Origin: Ga0077553 sp038215275 | GTDB taxonomy: Bacteria; Acidobacteriota; Terriglobia; Bryobacterales; Bryobacteraceae | Direction: 5' to 3' | NCBI GenBank assembly: GCA_038215275.1 | Contig: JBBQRA010000002.1 | Coordinates: 1-64,000 of the forward strand | DNA: 64,000 nt | Shown here: piece by piece, positions 34,219 through 42,771 of the stretch | Layout: each line of letters starts with the position of its first letter | How positions within the stretch are numbered: the first letter of the stretch is position 1 | The notes under the pieces: model-generated | Seen by the model: the letters and a program-made list of their open reading frames with translations, nothing else | Databases searched by the model: none | What the model was told of the DNA's origin: nothing | Program-made: the position numbers and the translations under genes

Positions 34219-35481
34219 ATGGTGTCTCGATTTCTCGTTATGTCTGTCCTCGAACCCCACCAGCAACAAGCTCTCGTCGAGCGCCTCGCCACGGCCTGCG
34301 GCGGCGCCTACTCCCCGGAAACCCGGCGCAAGTTCTTCATCACCGGTCCCCAATGGGCCGCCGCGTATGAGGGCCACTCGCTCTTCCAGGACAGGACCCG
34401 CCCCACCATCGGCTTTGAACGGATCATTGAGGAGTACGCCAAGATCGGCATCGGCTACTGGTGTACCCACGACACCGACGTCATCCCCACGGCAGGCCTC
34501 GGCAACGCCCAGCAGGATGAGATCGTCGGCCGCATCGGCGCCTCCCTGAAGAAGGACGGCCTCCAATGCTCGATGGTCACCACCGAGACCTTCAACAACC
34601 CTGTCTGGGCCGCCAGCTCCGCGCCCGAAGCCTCGCAGATTCGCGAATACGCCGCGTGGCGCGTTTCGAATACCGTGAAAATCGGCCATGAACTCGGCGC
34701 CGAGTTCGCCGTTTACTGGCCGGGTGCCCTCGGCTATTGGGTCCAGGGCGCCATCGACGAAACGCAAATGCTGCAGTGGTACGCCGACACCCTGAACGCC
34801 GCTTGCGAAGCCGACATCGATCTCTCGAAGAAGTTCGGCCGCGCCACCCTCAAGCACTGCATGGAGGCCAAGCCCTTCGAGCCCGTCGCCGAAATCCTCC
34901 TCCCCACCAGTGACGCCATGCTCGGCTTCATCTTCTCCGGCAAGCTGAAGTATCCCGAAATGGTCGGGCTTAATCCCGAGTACCTCCACGAACGCATGTG
35001 GGGCACCGCCGTCCGCGCCGCCCTCGCCCGCATGCTCTTCGCCAACAAACTCTGGCACTTCGATATCAACGATGGCTACAGCCTCAAGCACGATGTCGAC
35101 ATCGCCGTCGGCCTCATCAACCCGTTCGACTGGCTGAACGTTTTAGTGCTCCTTCGAAGCCACGGCTTCCACGGACCGTTCAATCTCGACTACAAGCCGC
35201 CAAGATCCACCAGCCAGCATGGCGTCTTCGCCGTCAGCTTCCCCACCGCCGTCGACCGCTTCATCACCCTCTGGGAGATGGCCGGCGAAGTCCTCACGGA
35301 CCCCATCATCAAGGAAGCCACCGAAGCCCTCAAAACCGCCGGCCCCCGCGTGGCCAACCCGCAGGACGCCGCCGGCATGTTCGAAAGCAACCGGGAGCTC
35401 TGGAGCCTCCACGAGCTTATTGGCCATCGCCTCTTCCAGATCCTGGTCGGTCAGAACAAAGGCCGCATCTTCTCGGTCTAG
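34219..35481 (+). CDS. Xylose isomerase homologue
   Basis: 420 residues from ATG 34219 (ATG 34240 also possible; upstream frame is shadow of acs). It matches the actinobacterial-type xylose isomerase pattern with catalytic and metal residues preserved: YWCTHDTDVIP (His84, Asp87), CMEAKPFEP (Glu and Lys), NPEYLHERMWG (Glu and His), WHFDINDGY (Asp), KHDVDIAVG (two Asp) and LDYKPPRS (Asp). Divergence elsewhere is large, so the natural substrate may be another aldose. The neighbouring small membrane and mutarotase-like genes are consistent with sugar metabolism. Confidence 0.85.
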   Translation: MVSRFLVMSVLEPHQQQALVERLATACGGAYSPETRRKFFITGPQWAAAYEGHSLFQDRTRPTIGFERIIEEYAKIGIGYWCTHDTDVIPTAGLGNAQQDEIVGRIGASLKKDGLQCSMVTTETFNNPVWAASSAPEASQIREYAAWRVSNTVKIGHELGAEFAVYWPGALGYWVQGAIDETQMLQWYADTLNAACEADIDLSKKFGRATLKHCMEAKPFEPVAEILLPTSDAMLGFIFSGKLKYPEMVGLNPEYLHERMWGTAVRAALARMLFANKLWHFDINDGYSLKHDVDIAVGLINPFDWLNVLVLLRSHGFHGPFNLDYKPPRSTSQHGVFAVSFPTAVDRFITLWEMAGEVLTDPIIKEATEALKTAGPRVANPQDAAGMFESNRELWSLHELIGHRLFQILVGQNKGRIFSV

Positions 35482-35487
35482 TCCGCC

Positions 35488-35775
35488 ATGCCGGCGGCGC
35501 TCATCTTCGCGTTGATCGCCGCCGCAATTGGCGTCAGCGTCCCCTACAGCTTTCTCCGCTTCCAGCTTCGGCTGAAGTTTCGCGATGTCCCGGACGGCAA
35601 CCCCTTCCTGCCTGATCGCGCGCTGTACGATCGCTGCCGCGCCGCCCTCCCCACGGACCCTCTCTTCCGCCGCTGGCGTGTCTTCTATTGGCTCATCTGG
35701 GGAGCCAACGCGGTCTTTGTCATCGCCGTCATCGTCGGTGCCGCCACGCTCGTCTACTTCCGCTGGCGCTCCTGA
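35488..35775 (+). CDS. Small two-helix membrane protein
   Basis: 95 residues, 7 bases after the isomerase homologue. Two hydrophobic segments (residues 4-22 and 68-90) flank a basic and acidic loop with FRDVPDGNPFLPDRALYDRC. Probably an inner-membrane protein; function unknown. Its end overlaps the convergent gene by 22 bases. Confidence 0.6.
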   Translation: MPAALIFALIAAAIGVSVPYSFLRFQLRLKFRDVPDGNPFLPDRALYDRCRAALPTDPLFRRWRVFYWLIWGANAVFVIAVIVGAATLVYFRWRS

Positions 35776-36113
35776 AGTTCACAGGCCTCCTCCGCGTCCC
35801 GGCTCGTTGGCTTCGTTTCGCAATTCAACTTGCCGACTCCCGACGAATGCGCCAACACCGGGTTCTTCGCCTCATACTTCAAGAACCAGAGAATGTGGTC
35901 CACCCGCGCCGCCTTCGCCGTCGCCTCCCCTGCGGTCGAAGCGTTCTCGGTATACCAGGCCAATAGCTGAATCCGCGCCGCCGCGTCATCCGGGTTCGTC
36001 TTCAGCCGCTGCTCCAGCCGCTGCAACGGGTTCGCCGACAGGTTCCGCCCCTGCTCCAGCAGCCGCTCCACATCGGCCAACGTCATCGCCGCGAAAAGAA
36101 GAATTCCCCACAT
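35754..36113 (-). CDS. Hypothetical TPR-like protein
   Basis: 119 residues, with a short hydrophobic start (MWGILLFAAMTLADVERLL) that could be a signal sequence and a helical repeat region of the TPR kind (LEQRLKTNPDDAAARIQLLA, then HILWFLKYEAKNPVLAH). Function unknown. Convergent with the small membrane protein; divergent from the mutarotase-like gene. Confidence 0.5.
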   Translation of the reverse strand: MWGILLFAAMTLADVERLLEQGRNLSANPLQRLEQRLKTNPDDAAARIQLLAWYTENASTAGEATAKAARVDHILWFLKYEAKNPVLAHSSGVGKLNCETKPTSRDAEEACELQERQRK

Positions 36114-36139
36114 GACTCTATTCTGACGTAGAATTCGGC

Positions 36140-37168
36140 ATGCTCGCGCTCCTCCTCCTCTTCGCCGACCTCACCCTAATTCAGAACGACAAGCTCGAAC
36201 TTTCCGTCCAGAATCCTGGAGGGGCCTTCACCAAACTCCGTCTCCTCGCCGACCGTGACGAAACGAACCCAATGTGGAAAGGCAACGGCAATTACAAGGG
36301 CCACTTCCTCTGCGTCGATGGCTTCGGCCCCTCTTCCAAGGAAGAACAAGCCGCCGGCCTTCCCGGCCACGGCGAAGCCGTCCGCCAATCCTGGACCCAA
36401 ACCGCGCCCGGCGTCTTTGAAACGCGCCTCCCCATCGTTCAGGAGAAGGTTACCCGCCGCATCGAGCTCCTCCCCGGCGAACAGGTCATCACCGTCGAAA
36501 CCACCCTCGAGAACGAACTCGGCTTCGACCGTCCCATCAACTGGGCCGAACATGCCACCATCGGCGCGCCCTTCCTCACCCACGGCAAGACGGTCGTCGA
36601 CGCCTCCGTCGGCCGGTGCCTCACCCGCCCCGACGAAAAGGGCGGCCCCAAGTCCACTCTCAACGCCGGCGTCGAATTCACCTATCCCCACGTCCCCCTC
36701 GACGCCGGCGGCACCCGCAACCTCCGCGCCGTCCCCGCCGGCGCCAACTCCCTTGACCACACCGGCTGCACCATCGACCCCAACCGCACCCACGGCTTCG
36801 TCACCGCCATTCACCTCGAAAAGCGCCTCGTCTTCGGCTACTTCTTCCCCCGTGCCGACTACCCGTGGCTCCAGGAGTGGCACAACTATCCCGCCTCCGG
36901 CGAACTCTCCCGTGGCCTCGAATTCGGCACCCAGCCCTTTGACGTCTCCCGCCGCGATGCCATCAGCCAAGGCAAGTTGTTCGACGTCCCCACCTATCGC
37001 TGGCTCCCCGCCAAATCGAAGATCTCCGCCAAATTTGTCATGTTCTACGCCACCATCCCTCCTGGCTTCGATCAGGTCGACGACGTACGCCACGAGAACG
37101 GCCACCTCGTCCTTTCGAACAACGCCACCAACCAGACCATTCGCCTCGCCGCGCAGAAAATACCTTAG
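36140..37168 (+). CDS. Secreted galactose-mutarotase-like protein
   Basis: 342 residues, with a short signal-like start (MLALLLLFADLTLIQ). The rest is a beta-rich supersandwich like aldose 1-epimerases: NPGGAFTKLRLLAD, then WAEHATIGAPFLTHG, with conserved-looking His (EHATIG) where the catalytic histidine would sit. Domain length fits. Sugar handling is plausible given the adjacent isomerase homologue, but the substrate is unknown. Confidence 0.6.
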   Translation: MLALLLLFADLTLIQNDKLELSVQNPGGAFTKLRLLADRDETNPMWKGNGNYKGHFLCVDGFGPSSKEEQAAGLPGHGEAVRQSWTQTAPGVFETRLPIVQEKVTRRIELLPGEQVITVETTLENELGFDRPINWAEHATIGAPFLTHGKTVVDASVGRCLTRPDEKGGPKSTLNAGVEFTYPHVPLDAGGTRNLRAVPAGANSLDHTGCTIDPNRTHGFVTAIHLEKRLVFGYFFPRADYPWLQEWHNYPASGELSRGLEFGTQPFDVSRRDAISQGKLFDVPTYRWLPAKSKISAKFVMFYATIPPGFDQVDDVRHENGHLVLSNNATNQTIRLAAQKIP

Positions 37169-37246
37169 CGCCATCTCAGGCTTCCATTCGATTTCAAAGA
37201 GAAGAGACGTCCTGTACAATCGGGCCAGTTAGTATTGGAGGCCCGT

Positions 37247-38296
37247 GTGCGAAAGACCATTTTTGCTCTCCTCTTTTGCGCCCTCGTCGCGCTGCCGGCC
37301 AAGCGCCACCTGGCCGAAACCTCCGAAGGCCCCGCCGGACTCATCCTCCAACAGATCCTGCAGGAGCCGGACTCCCCACGCCGGCCCGAGTTCCTCCGGA
37401 TGTTCCTCGAACGCTTTCCCCAGCACGAGTCGTACACCTGGGTCCTGGGCGAAGCGCAGACCCAATATCTTACCGCCAAGGATTTCGACAACGCCCTCCA
37501 CGCCGGCGAAACCCTGCTCCAGGCCGACCCCGCTGACCTCCCCGCCGCCCACACCGCCTTGCAGGCAGCCCAGGGCAAAGCCAACCCCGCGCTGATTCAG
37601 GCCTGGGCTCAACGCACGGCCGACGCGGCCCTTCGCGCTGAGTCCAGTGACTACGCCCGCCAATGCCTCACCTACGCCGAGTATTACCTCTACGCTCCGG
37701 CGCTGCAGTCGAACGACCCAAAGGTGCTCCAAGCCGCCGCCGCAAAACTGGAGAAAGCGAACCCCGCCTCCGAATACCTTCCCCAACTCCGCGCTCGCAT
37801 GTTCCACTTTCATCGTCAGTCCGGCAACGTCCACCAAACCCTGGCCCTGGCGGAAGCAAAGCTCCGGGAAGATCCCAATCAGCCCGACATGCTCCTCTTC
37901 CTCGCCTCCCACTACTACGACGGCCTGAAAGACACCCAGAAAGCGATCGCCTATGCCAAGCGTCTCGTCGCCCCCTCAAGCAAGGCCACGCCCAGCCAGG
38001 CGGCGCTCGGCCACACCATGCTGGGCGTCATCGCCTCACAAGACGCGCGCCTGGCCGACGCCGAGTCCCATCTCCGCGCCGCCATCCCCCATCTCGATCC
38101 CCACCCCGCGCTCAAGAGCGAAGCCCTCTACCACCTCGGCTTCGTCAACCTGCGCCTCGGCGATTCGAAGCAAGACCTCAAGCGAATCGAGCAAGCCTAC
38201 AAGCTCCACGCCGAATGCGCCACCATCGCCGGCCCGTACAAAGACCAAGCCGCCAGCAGCGCCGCCGGTATCCGCAGTCAATATCACCTGAAGTAG
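37247..38296 (+). CDS. Secreted TPR-repeat protein
   Basis: 349 residues. GTG 37247 with GGAGG five bases ahead is preferred; the open frame reaches back to TTG 37235. A signal-like N-terminus (VRKTIFALLFCALVALPAKR) precedes a series of helical repeats of 34-residue type, for example AEAKLREDPNQPDMLLFLA and AIAYAKRLVAPSSKA. TPR proteins scaffold complexes; partner unknown. It is convergent with nuoI. Confidence 0.7.
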   Translation: MRKTIFALLFCALVALPAKRHLAETSEGPAGLILQQILQEPDSPRRPEFLRMFLERFPQHESYTWVLGEAQTQYLTAKDFDNALHAGETLLQADPADLPAAHTALQAAQGKANPALIQAWAQRTADAALRAESSDYARQCLTYAEYYLYAPALQSNDPKVLQAAAAKLEKANPASEYLPQLRARMFHFHRQSGNVHQTLALAEAKLREDPNQPDMLLFLASHYYDGLKDTQKAIAYAKRLVAPSSKATPSQAALGHTMLGVIASQDARLADAESHLRAAIPHLDPHPALKSEALYHLGFVNLRLGDSKQDLKRIEQAYKLHAECATIAGPYKDQAASSAAGIRSQYHLK

Positions 38297-38299
38297 CGG

Positions 38300-38800
38300 T
38301 CAGTGCCCGCCAGCCGTCTCCACCGGCAAGGCCGGAGCTTTCACGTTTGGGCTGATATTGACGAGCATCTGCTCCTTCCTGTAGACGAGTGTCGACGTGT
38401 TGTAGCTGGCAATCTCAAACTGGTGGCCGTGCGTGATGGCGTCCGTCGGGCAGGCCTCGACGCAGAACCCGCAGAAGATGCAGCGGCTATAGTCGATGTT
38501 GTAGACGCTCGCATAGCGCTCGCCACCGCTGATCCGCTTCTTCTCCGTGTTCTCATCCGCTTCAATGTAGATGCAGTTCGCCGGGCAGGCCGCGGAGCAC
38601 AGGAAGCAAGCCACGCATTTTTCCAGGCCCGCTTCGTCGCGCTGCAACACGTGTACGCCGCGGTACCGCTCTTGGAACTTCGCCGGAGCGTCCGGGTAAT
38701 CCTCCGTCACCGTCGGAGACATCATCTCCTTCAATGTGACGCTCATGCCCTTGGCGATTGCCGCCGCGGAGCCCAGAATCTCGGAGATCGAGTTTGCCAT
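38300..38800 (-). CDS. nuoI: NADH-quinone oxidoreductase subunit I
   Basis: 166 residues with the two tetranuclear iron-sulfur motifs, CVACFLCSAACPANC (residues about 63-77) and CIFCGFCVEACPTDA (about 104-118), that carry electrons to quinone in complex I. Length and N-terminal helix are normal. It is separate from the other nuo genes and lies 11 bases downstream of the STAS gene in a regulator operon, which is unusual. Confidence 0.9.
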   Translation of the reverse strand: MANSISEILGSAAAIAKGMSVTLKEMMSPTVTEDYPDAPAKFQERYRGVHVLQRDEAGLEKCVACFLCSAACPANCIYIEADENTEKKRISGGERYASVYNIDYSRCIFCGFCVEACPTDAITHGHQFEIASYNTSTLVYRKEQMLVNISPNVKAPALPVETAGGH

Positions 38801-38811
38801 CTGCTTCCAGG

Positions 38812-39213
38812 TTACCCTTCGCTCTTGCGCTGCTGCAAGAACGTCAGAATATCGAACTTCTTGATCTCCCGGTCCGGGAAGAAGCTGTTCACCGCCGACT
38901 GCTCATCGTCGAAGACCTCAAAGACCGTTTCAAGACGCGTCAGCACGATGAGTTCCACCGCCCGCCGCGAAAGATTCAGTAGCTTCATCGTTCCCCCGGC
39001 GCGCCGGGAGCTGGAGAAACACATCACCAACGCGCCGAGTCCCGACGAATCGATATATGTCACCCCTTGAAGATTCAGAATCAACCGGTTCTTTCCCGCT
39101 GAGATCAACTGGTTCAGCGTCTCCCGCATCGTGCCTGTGGACTCGCCAGCGACCAATTGGCCGACGCAATCCAGCACGACAATCCCTTCTTTCTCCCGCT
39201 CTATAATCTGCAT
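38812..39213 (-). CDS. STAS-domain anti-sigma factor antagonist-like protein
   Basis: 133 residues. Residues 1-105 are a SpoIIAA-like STAS domain: ILNLQGVTYIDSSGLGALVM contains the serine (IDSSG) that is the phosphorylation site in partner-switching proteins. The last 30 residues are charged. The start codon overlaps the histidine kinase stop (TAATG), so the two are translationally coupled. It could relay a phospho-signal to an anti-sigma factor or to the kinase. Confidence 0.85.
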   Translation of the reverse strand: MQIIEREKEGIVVLDCVGQLVAGESTGTMRETLNQLISAGKNRLILNLQGVTYIDSSGLGALVMCFSSSRRAGGTMKLLNLSRRAVELIVLTRLETVFEVFDDEQSAVNSFFPDREIKKFDILTFLQQRKSEG

Positions 39214-40709
39214 TATCCTCGAGTATCCTCAATTCCCATCCCGGCCAGAGACGGCATCTCCGCCCCCGGTTCCGGACTCGCCGGCAGCAACACTCGAAAG
39301 GTTGTCCCTTCCCCCACTTTGCTGTCTACCTCAATCCTGCCGTGATGCGCCCGTACAATCCAAGAGACAAAACTCAAACCCAAGCCCAGACCTTTGTCCG
39401 GATCCCCACCCGGCACTTTGTAAAATCGCTCAAAAATGTGCGGCAAACTCTCCACTGGAATTCCTTGCCCGGTGTCTGAAAAACACATCTCCACGTGGTC
39501 GCCCTGTTCGGTCACCAAAGTCCGCAACGTCACGTGAATCTTTCCCCCGAACGGCGTATACTTCACGGCGTTCGAGAGCAAATTCGCGACCAAACGTTCC
39601 ACCTGAACCCGGTCGGCATCAACCCAAATTTCCGCCGGCAACTCGGCATCCAGCGTCACCCCGGCATCTTCGGCCGGAATTTGAAACTGCTCCACGATGT
39701 CCTTGACGGTCTCGCTTAAGTTCAGGCGCAGAAATTTCAAAACCAGATGCCCGGCCTCCGATTGCGAGAGCAGCAGCAGCGCCCGCACAATGCTCGATAA
39801 CCGGTCTACATCCTGTAGCGCGTTCACAATGGCGTCCCGATACTGCTCCTTGGTGTTCGCTGTGAACAGCGCCACTTCCAATTGCCCGCGAATCGAAGTC
39901 AGCGGCGTCCGCAACTCATGCGAAACGTCGGTACCGAAACGCCGCACCTGCTCGAACCCTTGGGAAAGCCGGTCCATCATCTTGTTAAATGCATCAATGA
40001 GCCGGTCCAATTCGTCGTCGGTGTCCCGTCCCGGGATCCGGACATGCAGCGTCGAACTGCTCACTTCCTGAGCCGTCGCCGCCACCCGGTTCACAGGTTC
40101 CAAGCCTCGTCCGGCCATGAACCATCCCAGCAGCATTGTCAGGCCGACAAGCAGCGGCAGCACACTGAAATAGTTGCTGACGAACATCGCGGGCAGGGTT
40201 TCGTTGTCGGTCAACGTCCGGCCCACCACCAGCAGATACGGTTGGTTGACGGAACGGATAATCCCATAACGCAGCAGCAGCGTCGTCCCCTTGCCGTCCT
40301 TTTTCAGCTTCCATTGCGGCATCCGGTTCGCCAGAATCTGTTGAACCTCGGCCGGAGTCTCCACGCCAAACGCGCGATATCCATTCGAGACTTCGAGCAC
40401 CGCTCCTTCCCGGTCGGTGATCAAAATCAGCTTCCGCAGCCGCTCCACATGCGAGGCGTCGTCCACTTCCCGCGGGTCGAACGTCCAGTTCGCTTGGCCG
40501 CGTTCAATCCGCAGGAACCCGCGCACCGCGCGCCACTCCTCTTCAATCAACTCCCGGGTCCGGGCCTCGATGAGATACTCCAGGCTCAATCGGAAATAAA
40601 GTCCGATGCCCACCAACAGAAGCCCAAAGATCACGACGTAGCTCATCGTCAGCCGGAAGCGCAAACCGCGCACCGTCTTGCCGATTCTGAGCAACAGCCT
40701 ATGCAGCAC
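39213..40709 (-). CDS. HAMP-domain sensor histidine kinase
   Basis: 498 residues. Two membrane segments (about residues 20-43 and 178-200) bracket a periplasmic sensor of about 130 residues; then HAMP, HisKA with DVSHELRTPLTS (phosphorylated His) and a HATPase domain with NLLSNAVKYT, DTGQGI and GLGLGLSFV. It phosphorylates the response regulator encoded four bases upstream of its start, forming a classic OmpR-type pair. Confidence 0.92.
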   Translation of the reverse strand: MLHRLLLRIGKTVRGLRFRLTMSYVVIFGLLLVGIGLYFRLSLEYLIEARTRELIEEEWRAVRGFLRIERGQANWTFDPREVDDASHVERLRKLILITDREGAVLEVSNGYRAFGVETPAEVQQILANRMPQWKLKKDGKGTTLLLRYGIIRSVNQPYLLVVGRTLTDNETLPAMFVSNYFSVLPLLVGLTMLLGWFMAGRGLEPVNRVAATAQEVSSSTLHVRIPGRDTDDELDRLIDAFNKMMDRLSQGFEQVRRFGTDVSHELRTPLTSIRGQLEVALFTANTKEQYRDAIVNALQDVDRLSSIVRALLLLSQSEAGHLVLKFLRLNLSETVKDIVEQFQIPAEDAGVTLDAELPAEIWVDADRVQVERLVANLLSNAVKYTPFGGKIHVTLRTLVTEQGDHVEMCFSDTGQGIPVESLPHIFERFYKVPGGDPDKGLGLGLSFVSWIVRAHHGRIEVDSKVGEGTTFRVLLPASPEPGAEMPSLAGMGIEDTRG

Positions 40710-40712
40710 GGC

Positions 40713-41411
40713 TTAGTCCTGCTCGGCGCCTTTCTCCGGAACGTCAATCACGTAACCAATCCCCCGTACCGTGTGAATCAAGCGCACCGGAAAGCGGTCG
40801 TCGATTTTGCTCCGCAGGTGCCGGATATACACGTCCACGATGTTCGTCAATCCGTCATAGTCCATATCCCAGACGTGTTCGACGATCATCGTCCGGCTTA
40901 GCGGACGGCCCCGGTTCCGCATCAGATATTCGAGAATGCTGAACTCTTTTGGCGCTAGTTCAATGTTCTCGCCCGCGCGTGTCACCTTCCGGCGAATGCA
41001 ATCGAGCGTCAAGTCGCCTACCTGCAGACGATCTTGCAGAGGGGCCCCCCGGCGCAGGAGCGCCTTCACACGAGCCAGGAACTCGACCACCGCAAACGGT
41101 TTGCTGATATAGTCGTCGGCTCCCGCCTCAAGGCCCTTTACGCGGTCGTCTACATTGCTCCGCGCGCTTAGGATCAGCACCGGAGGGCTTACCTTCCGGT
41201 TCCGCACTTTCTCAAGTACTTTTAGACCATCCATGTCTGGCAGATTCAGGTCCAGCACAATCAGGTCGTGTTCCAGGCTGTGTACCGCTTCGAGTGCACT
41301 GGTGCCATCGTGCGCAATGGTGACGCTGTAACCGGCGCTTTCTAATCCCCGGCCCAGGAAGTCGGCAATTCGTTTCTCGTCTTCAACGACGAGAACGCGT
41401 GTAGTATCCAT
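40713..41411 (-). CDS. OmpR/PhoB family response regulator
   Basis: 232 residues. The receiver domain has VLVVEDEKR, DLIVLDLNLPDMDG (Asp phospho-acceptor near residue 54) and the switch region LSARS with the conserved lysine in YISKPF. A winged-helix domain (residues 130-225) follows, with RPLSRTMIVEHVWDM and the RSKIDD helix typical of OmpR members. First gene of a four-gene string ending in nuoI. Confidence 0.93.
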   Translation of the reverse strand: MDTTRVLVVEDEKRIADFLGRGLESAGYSVTIAHDGTSALEAVHSLEHDLIVLDLNLPDMDGLKVLEKVRNRKVSPPVLILSARSNVDDRVKGLEAGADDYISKPFAVVEFLARVKALLRRGAPLQDRLQVGDLTLDCIRRKVTRAGENIELAPKEFSILEYLMRNRGRPLSRTMIVEHVWDMDYDGLTNIVDVYIRHLRSKIDDRFPVRLIHTVRGIGYVIDVPEKGAEQD

Positions 41412-41417
41412 TTTCGA

Positions 41418-41772
41418 TCAATCCCCTAGTTGCTGGGATGGTAGCATACACCATTCTAACCGCCTCTTCATAAAGCGATTTAAATCAAGCGCAGAGGGCT
41501 CCGCGATCAAGCGCTTTCCATGCCTGACCGATGGCATGCTGATAGCACTCTCTCGAACTAAGCATGACGGGAAGGGGGGCGCTCCTATTTCCTTGGCGCT
41601 CTCCTCGACCAGCCGACCGAGTACGGTAGCTTTGCGTACCCAATAAATCGCGATGCTCGCTCTCCCGATAGGCAGCGTAGTTGGCAATCGCCTGACCTAA
41701 AGGTAAACCCGCCGGCGGAAACAGGCCGGCGTAATCGAGAGCGCCCCGCAAAAAATCTCGCAGCGCGTTACT
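41418..41772 (-). pseudogene. Frameshifted remnant of an acidobacterial hypothetical gene
   Basis: On the minus strand a frame reads LRDFLRGALDYAGLFPPAGLP and continues with QAIANYAAYRESEHRDLLG (to about 41660), then turns to nonsense. In the adjacent frame (41687 to 41418) the reading continues as VLGRLVEESAKEIGAPPFP and then decays. The two pieces look like the beginning of one larger protein (a family whose start I recall as a GALDYAGLFPPA-type motif followed by an LGRF-type motif) split by a frameshift and truncated. No stop-free product of sensible size remains. Confidence 0.5.
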
Positions 41773-41780
41773 CGTTGCTG

Positions 41781-42767
41781 CTAACGACGAGAATATTCCA
41801 TATCTTCCAACGGCAACGCCGCTTCCCCAATCTCCAACGGCTTTGATACCAACAGCCGCACGACAGCCTCAACGCCCGGCTGCTTCGGCGTCAGTCCTTC
41901 GGGATGTAGCAACAATGAGCCGCTCTCAAAGCCCGCCGCCGCCGTCTTCACGCAGTACACCACCTCCTCGCCCATTCCGCCAGAGCCCACCGAAAAGCCA
42001 TCTCCAGAAAGTAGCTTCCCTGCCACGCACTCATTCGCGTTCAGCGCCCATGGGTAGAAGTAGCCGTCCCATCCCGCCACATCAAACGGATGATGGTCAA
42101 TCACCACCTCTTGCAGCCAGTTGTCTTTCTTCACCACCAGCGAAAACTCGCCGCGCTCATCCTGCACCGATAATGCCCGCGGACGCCGGATGTCGCGCTC
42201 GCCATATGGCGCATCGTCCCGCAGTTGTCCGGTCCCATTCCGGTGGCCGCGGGGAATCCGCACCGCACCCCGGCTTTCAATAATCAGAAACCGGTGCCGT
42301 ACGGGGTCCATACGCAATCGATGGATGATCCCGCGCGGGATCACCACGAAGTCGCCAGTCTGATAGGACACTTCGCCCAACTGCGTCTCCAGCGTCCCGG
42401 CGCCTTCGGTCACATAGAGCACCTCGTCGGCCTGCGCGTTGCGATAGAAGCCGCTCTTGTGCGGCGTCCACGTATGCAGCGCCACATCGTCGTTGAATAG
42501 CAACGGCGCCCGGTCAGCCGCCGGCATCCGATGCGTACGGAAGTGACGGTAGCGCAAAGGCCGCGGCTGCTCCTTCTTCCACACCAGCTCAAAGGCTTGC
42601 CGCGTTGAAATCACGCGCGCCGGATCGTGCAGATGGTAAAGCCGCGTGGACGCTCCACCATAGCCAGCGCTCCCCACCTGCTCCACGAAATGGTCGCCGC
42701 CGTCGGCTTTCAGAAACGTCGCGTTGCGCTTCCGCGGCACCACGCCCAACTGATGATAAATCGGCAT
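41781..42767 (-). CDS. Homogentisate 1,2-dioxygenase-like cupin lacking metal ligands
   Basis: 328 residues. The N-terminus and cupin core match homogentisate dioxygenase (MPIYHQLGVVPRKRN, DEVLYVTEGAGTLETQLG, GDFVVIPRGIIHRLR, GWDGYFYPWALNANE). In the C-terminal part the expected segments are shortened and altered: the region that should carry the ligand histidine and glutamate reads GGMGEEVVYCV, and the usual TPHGPD-like stretch reads HPEGLTPKQPG. Both ligand histidines appear missing, so ring cleavage of homogentisate is unlikely. It could be a divergent cupin with another job or a decaying gene; it neighbours a pseudogene. Confidence 0.7.
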   Translation of the reverse strand: MPIYHQLGVVPRKRNATFLKADGGDHFVEQVGSAGYGGASTRLYHLHDPARVISTRQAFELVWKKEQPRPLRYRHFRTHRMPAADRAPLLFNDDVALHTWTPHKSGFYRNAQADEVLYVTEGAGTLETQLGEVSYQTGDFVVIPRGIIHRLRMDPVRHRFLIIESRGAVRIPRGHRNGTGQLRDDAPYGERDIRRPRALSVQDERGEFSLVVKKDNWLQEVVIDHHPFDVAGWDGYFYPWALNANECVAGKLLSGDGFSVGSGGMGEEVVYCVKTAAAGFESGSLLLHPEGLTPKQPGVEAVVRLLVSKPLEIGEAALPLEDMEYSRR

Positions 42768-42771
42768 GCTT

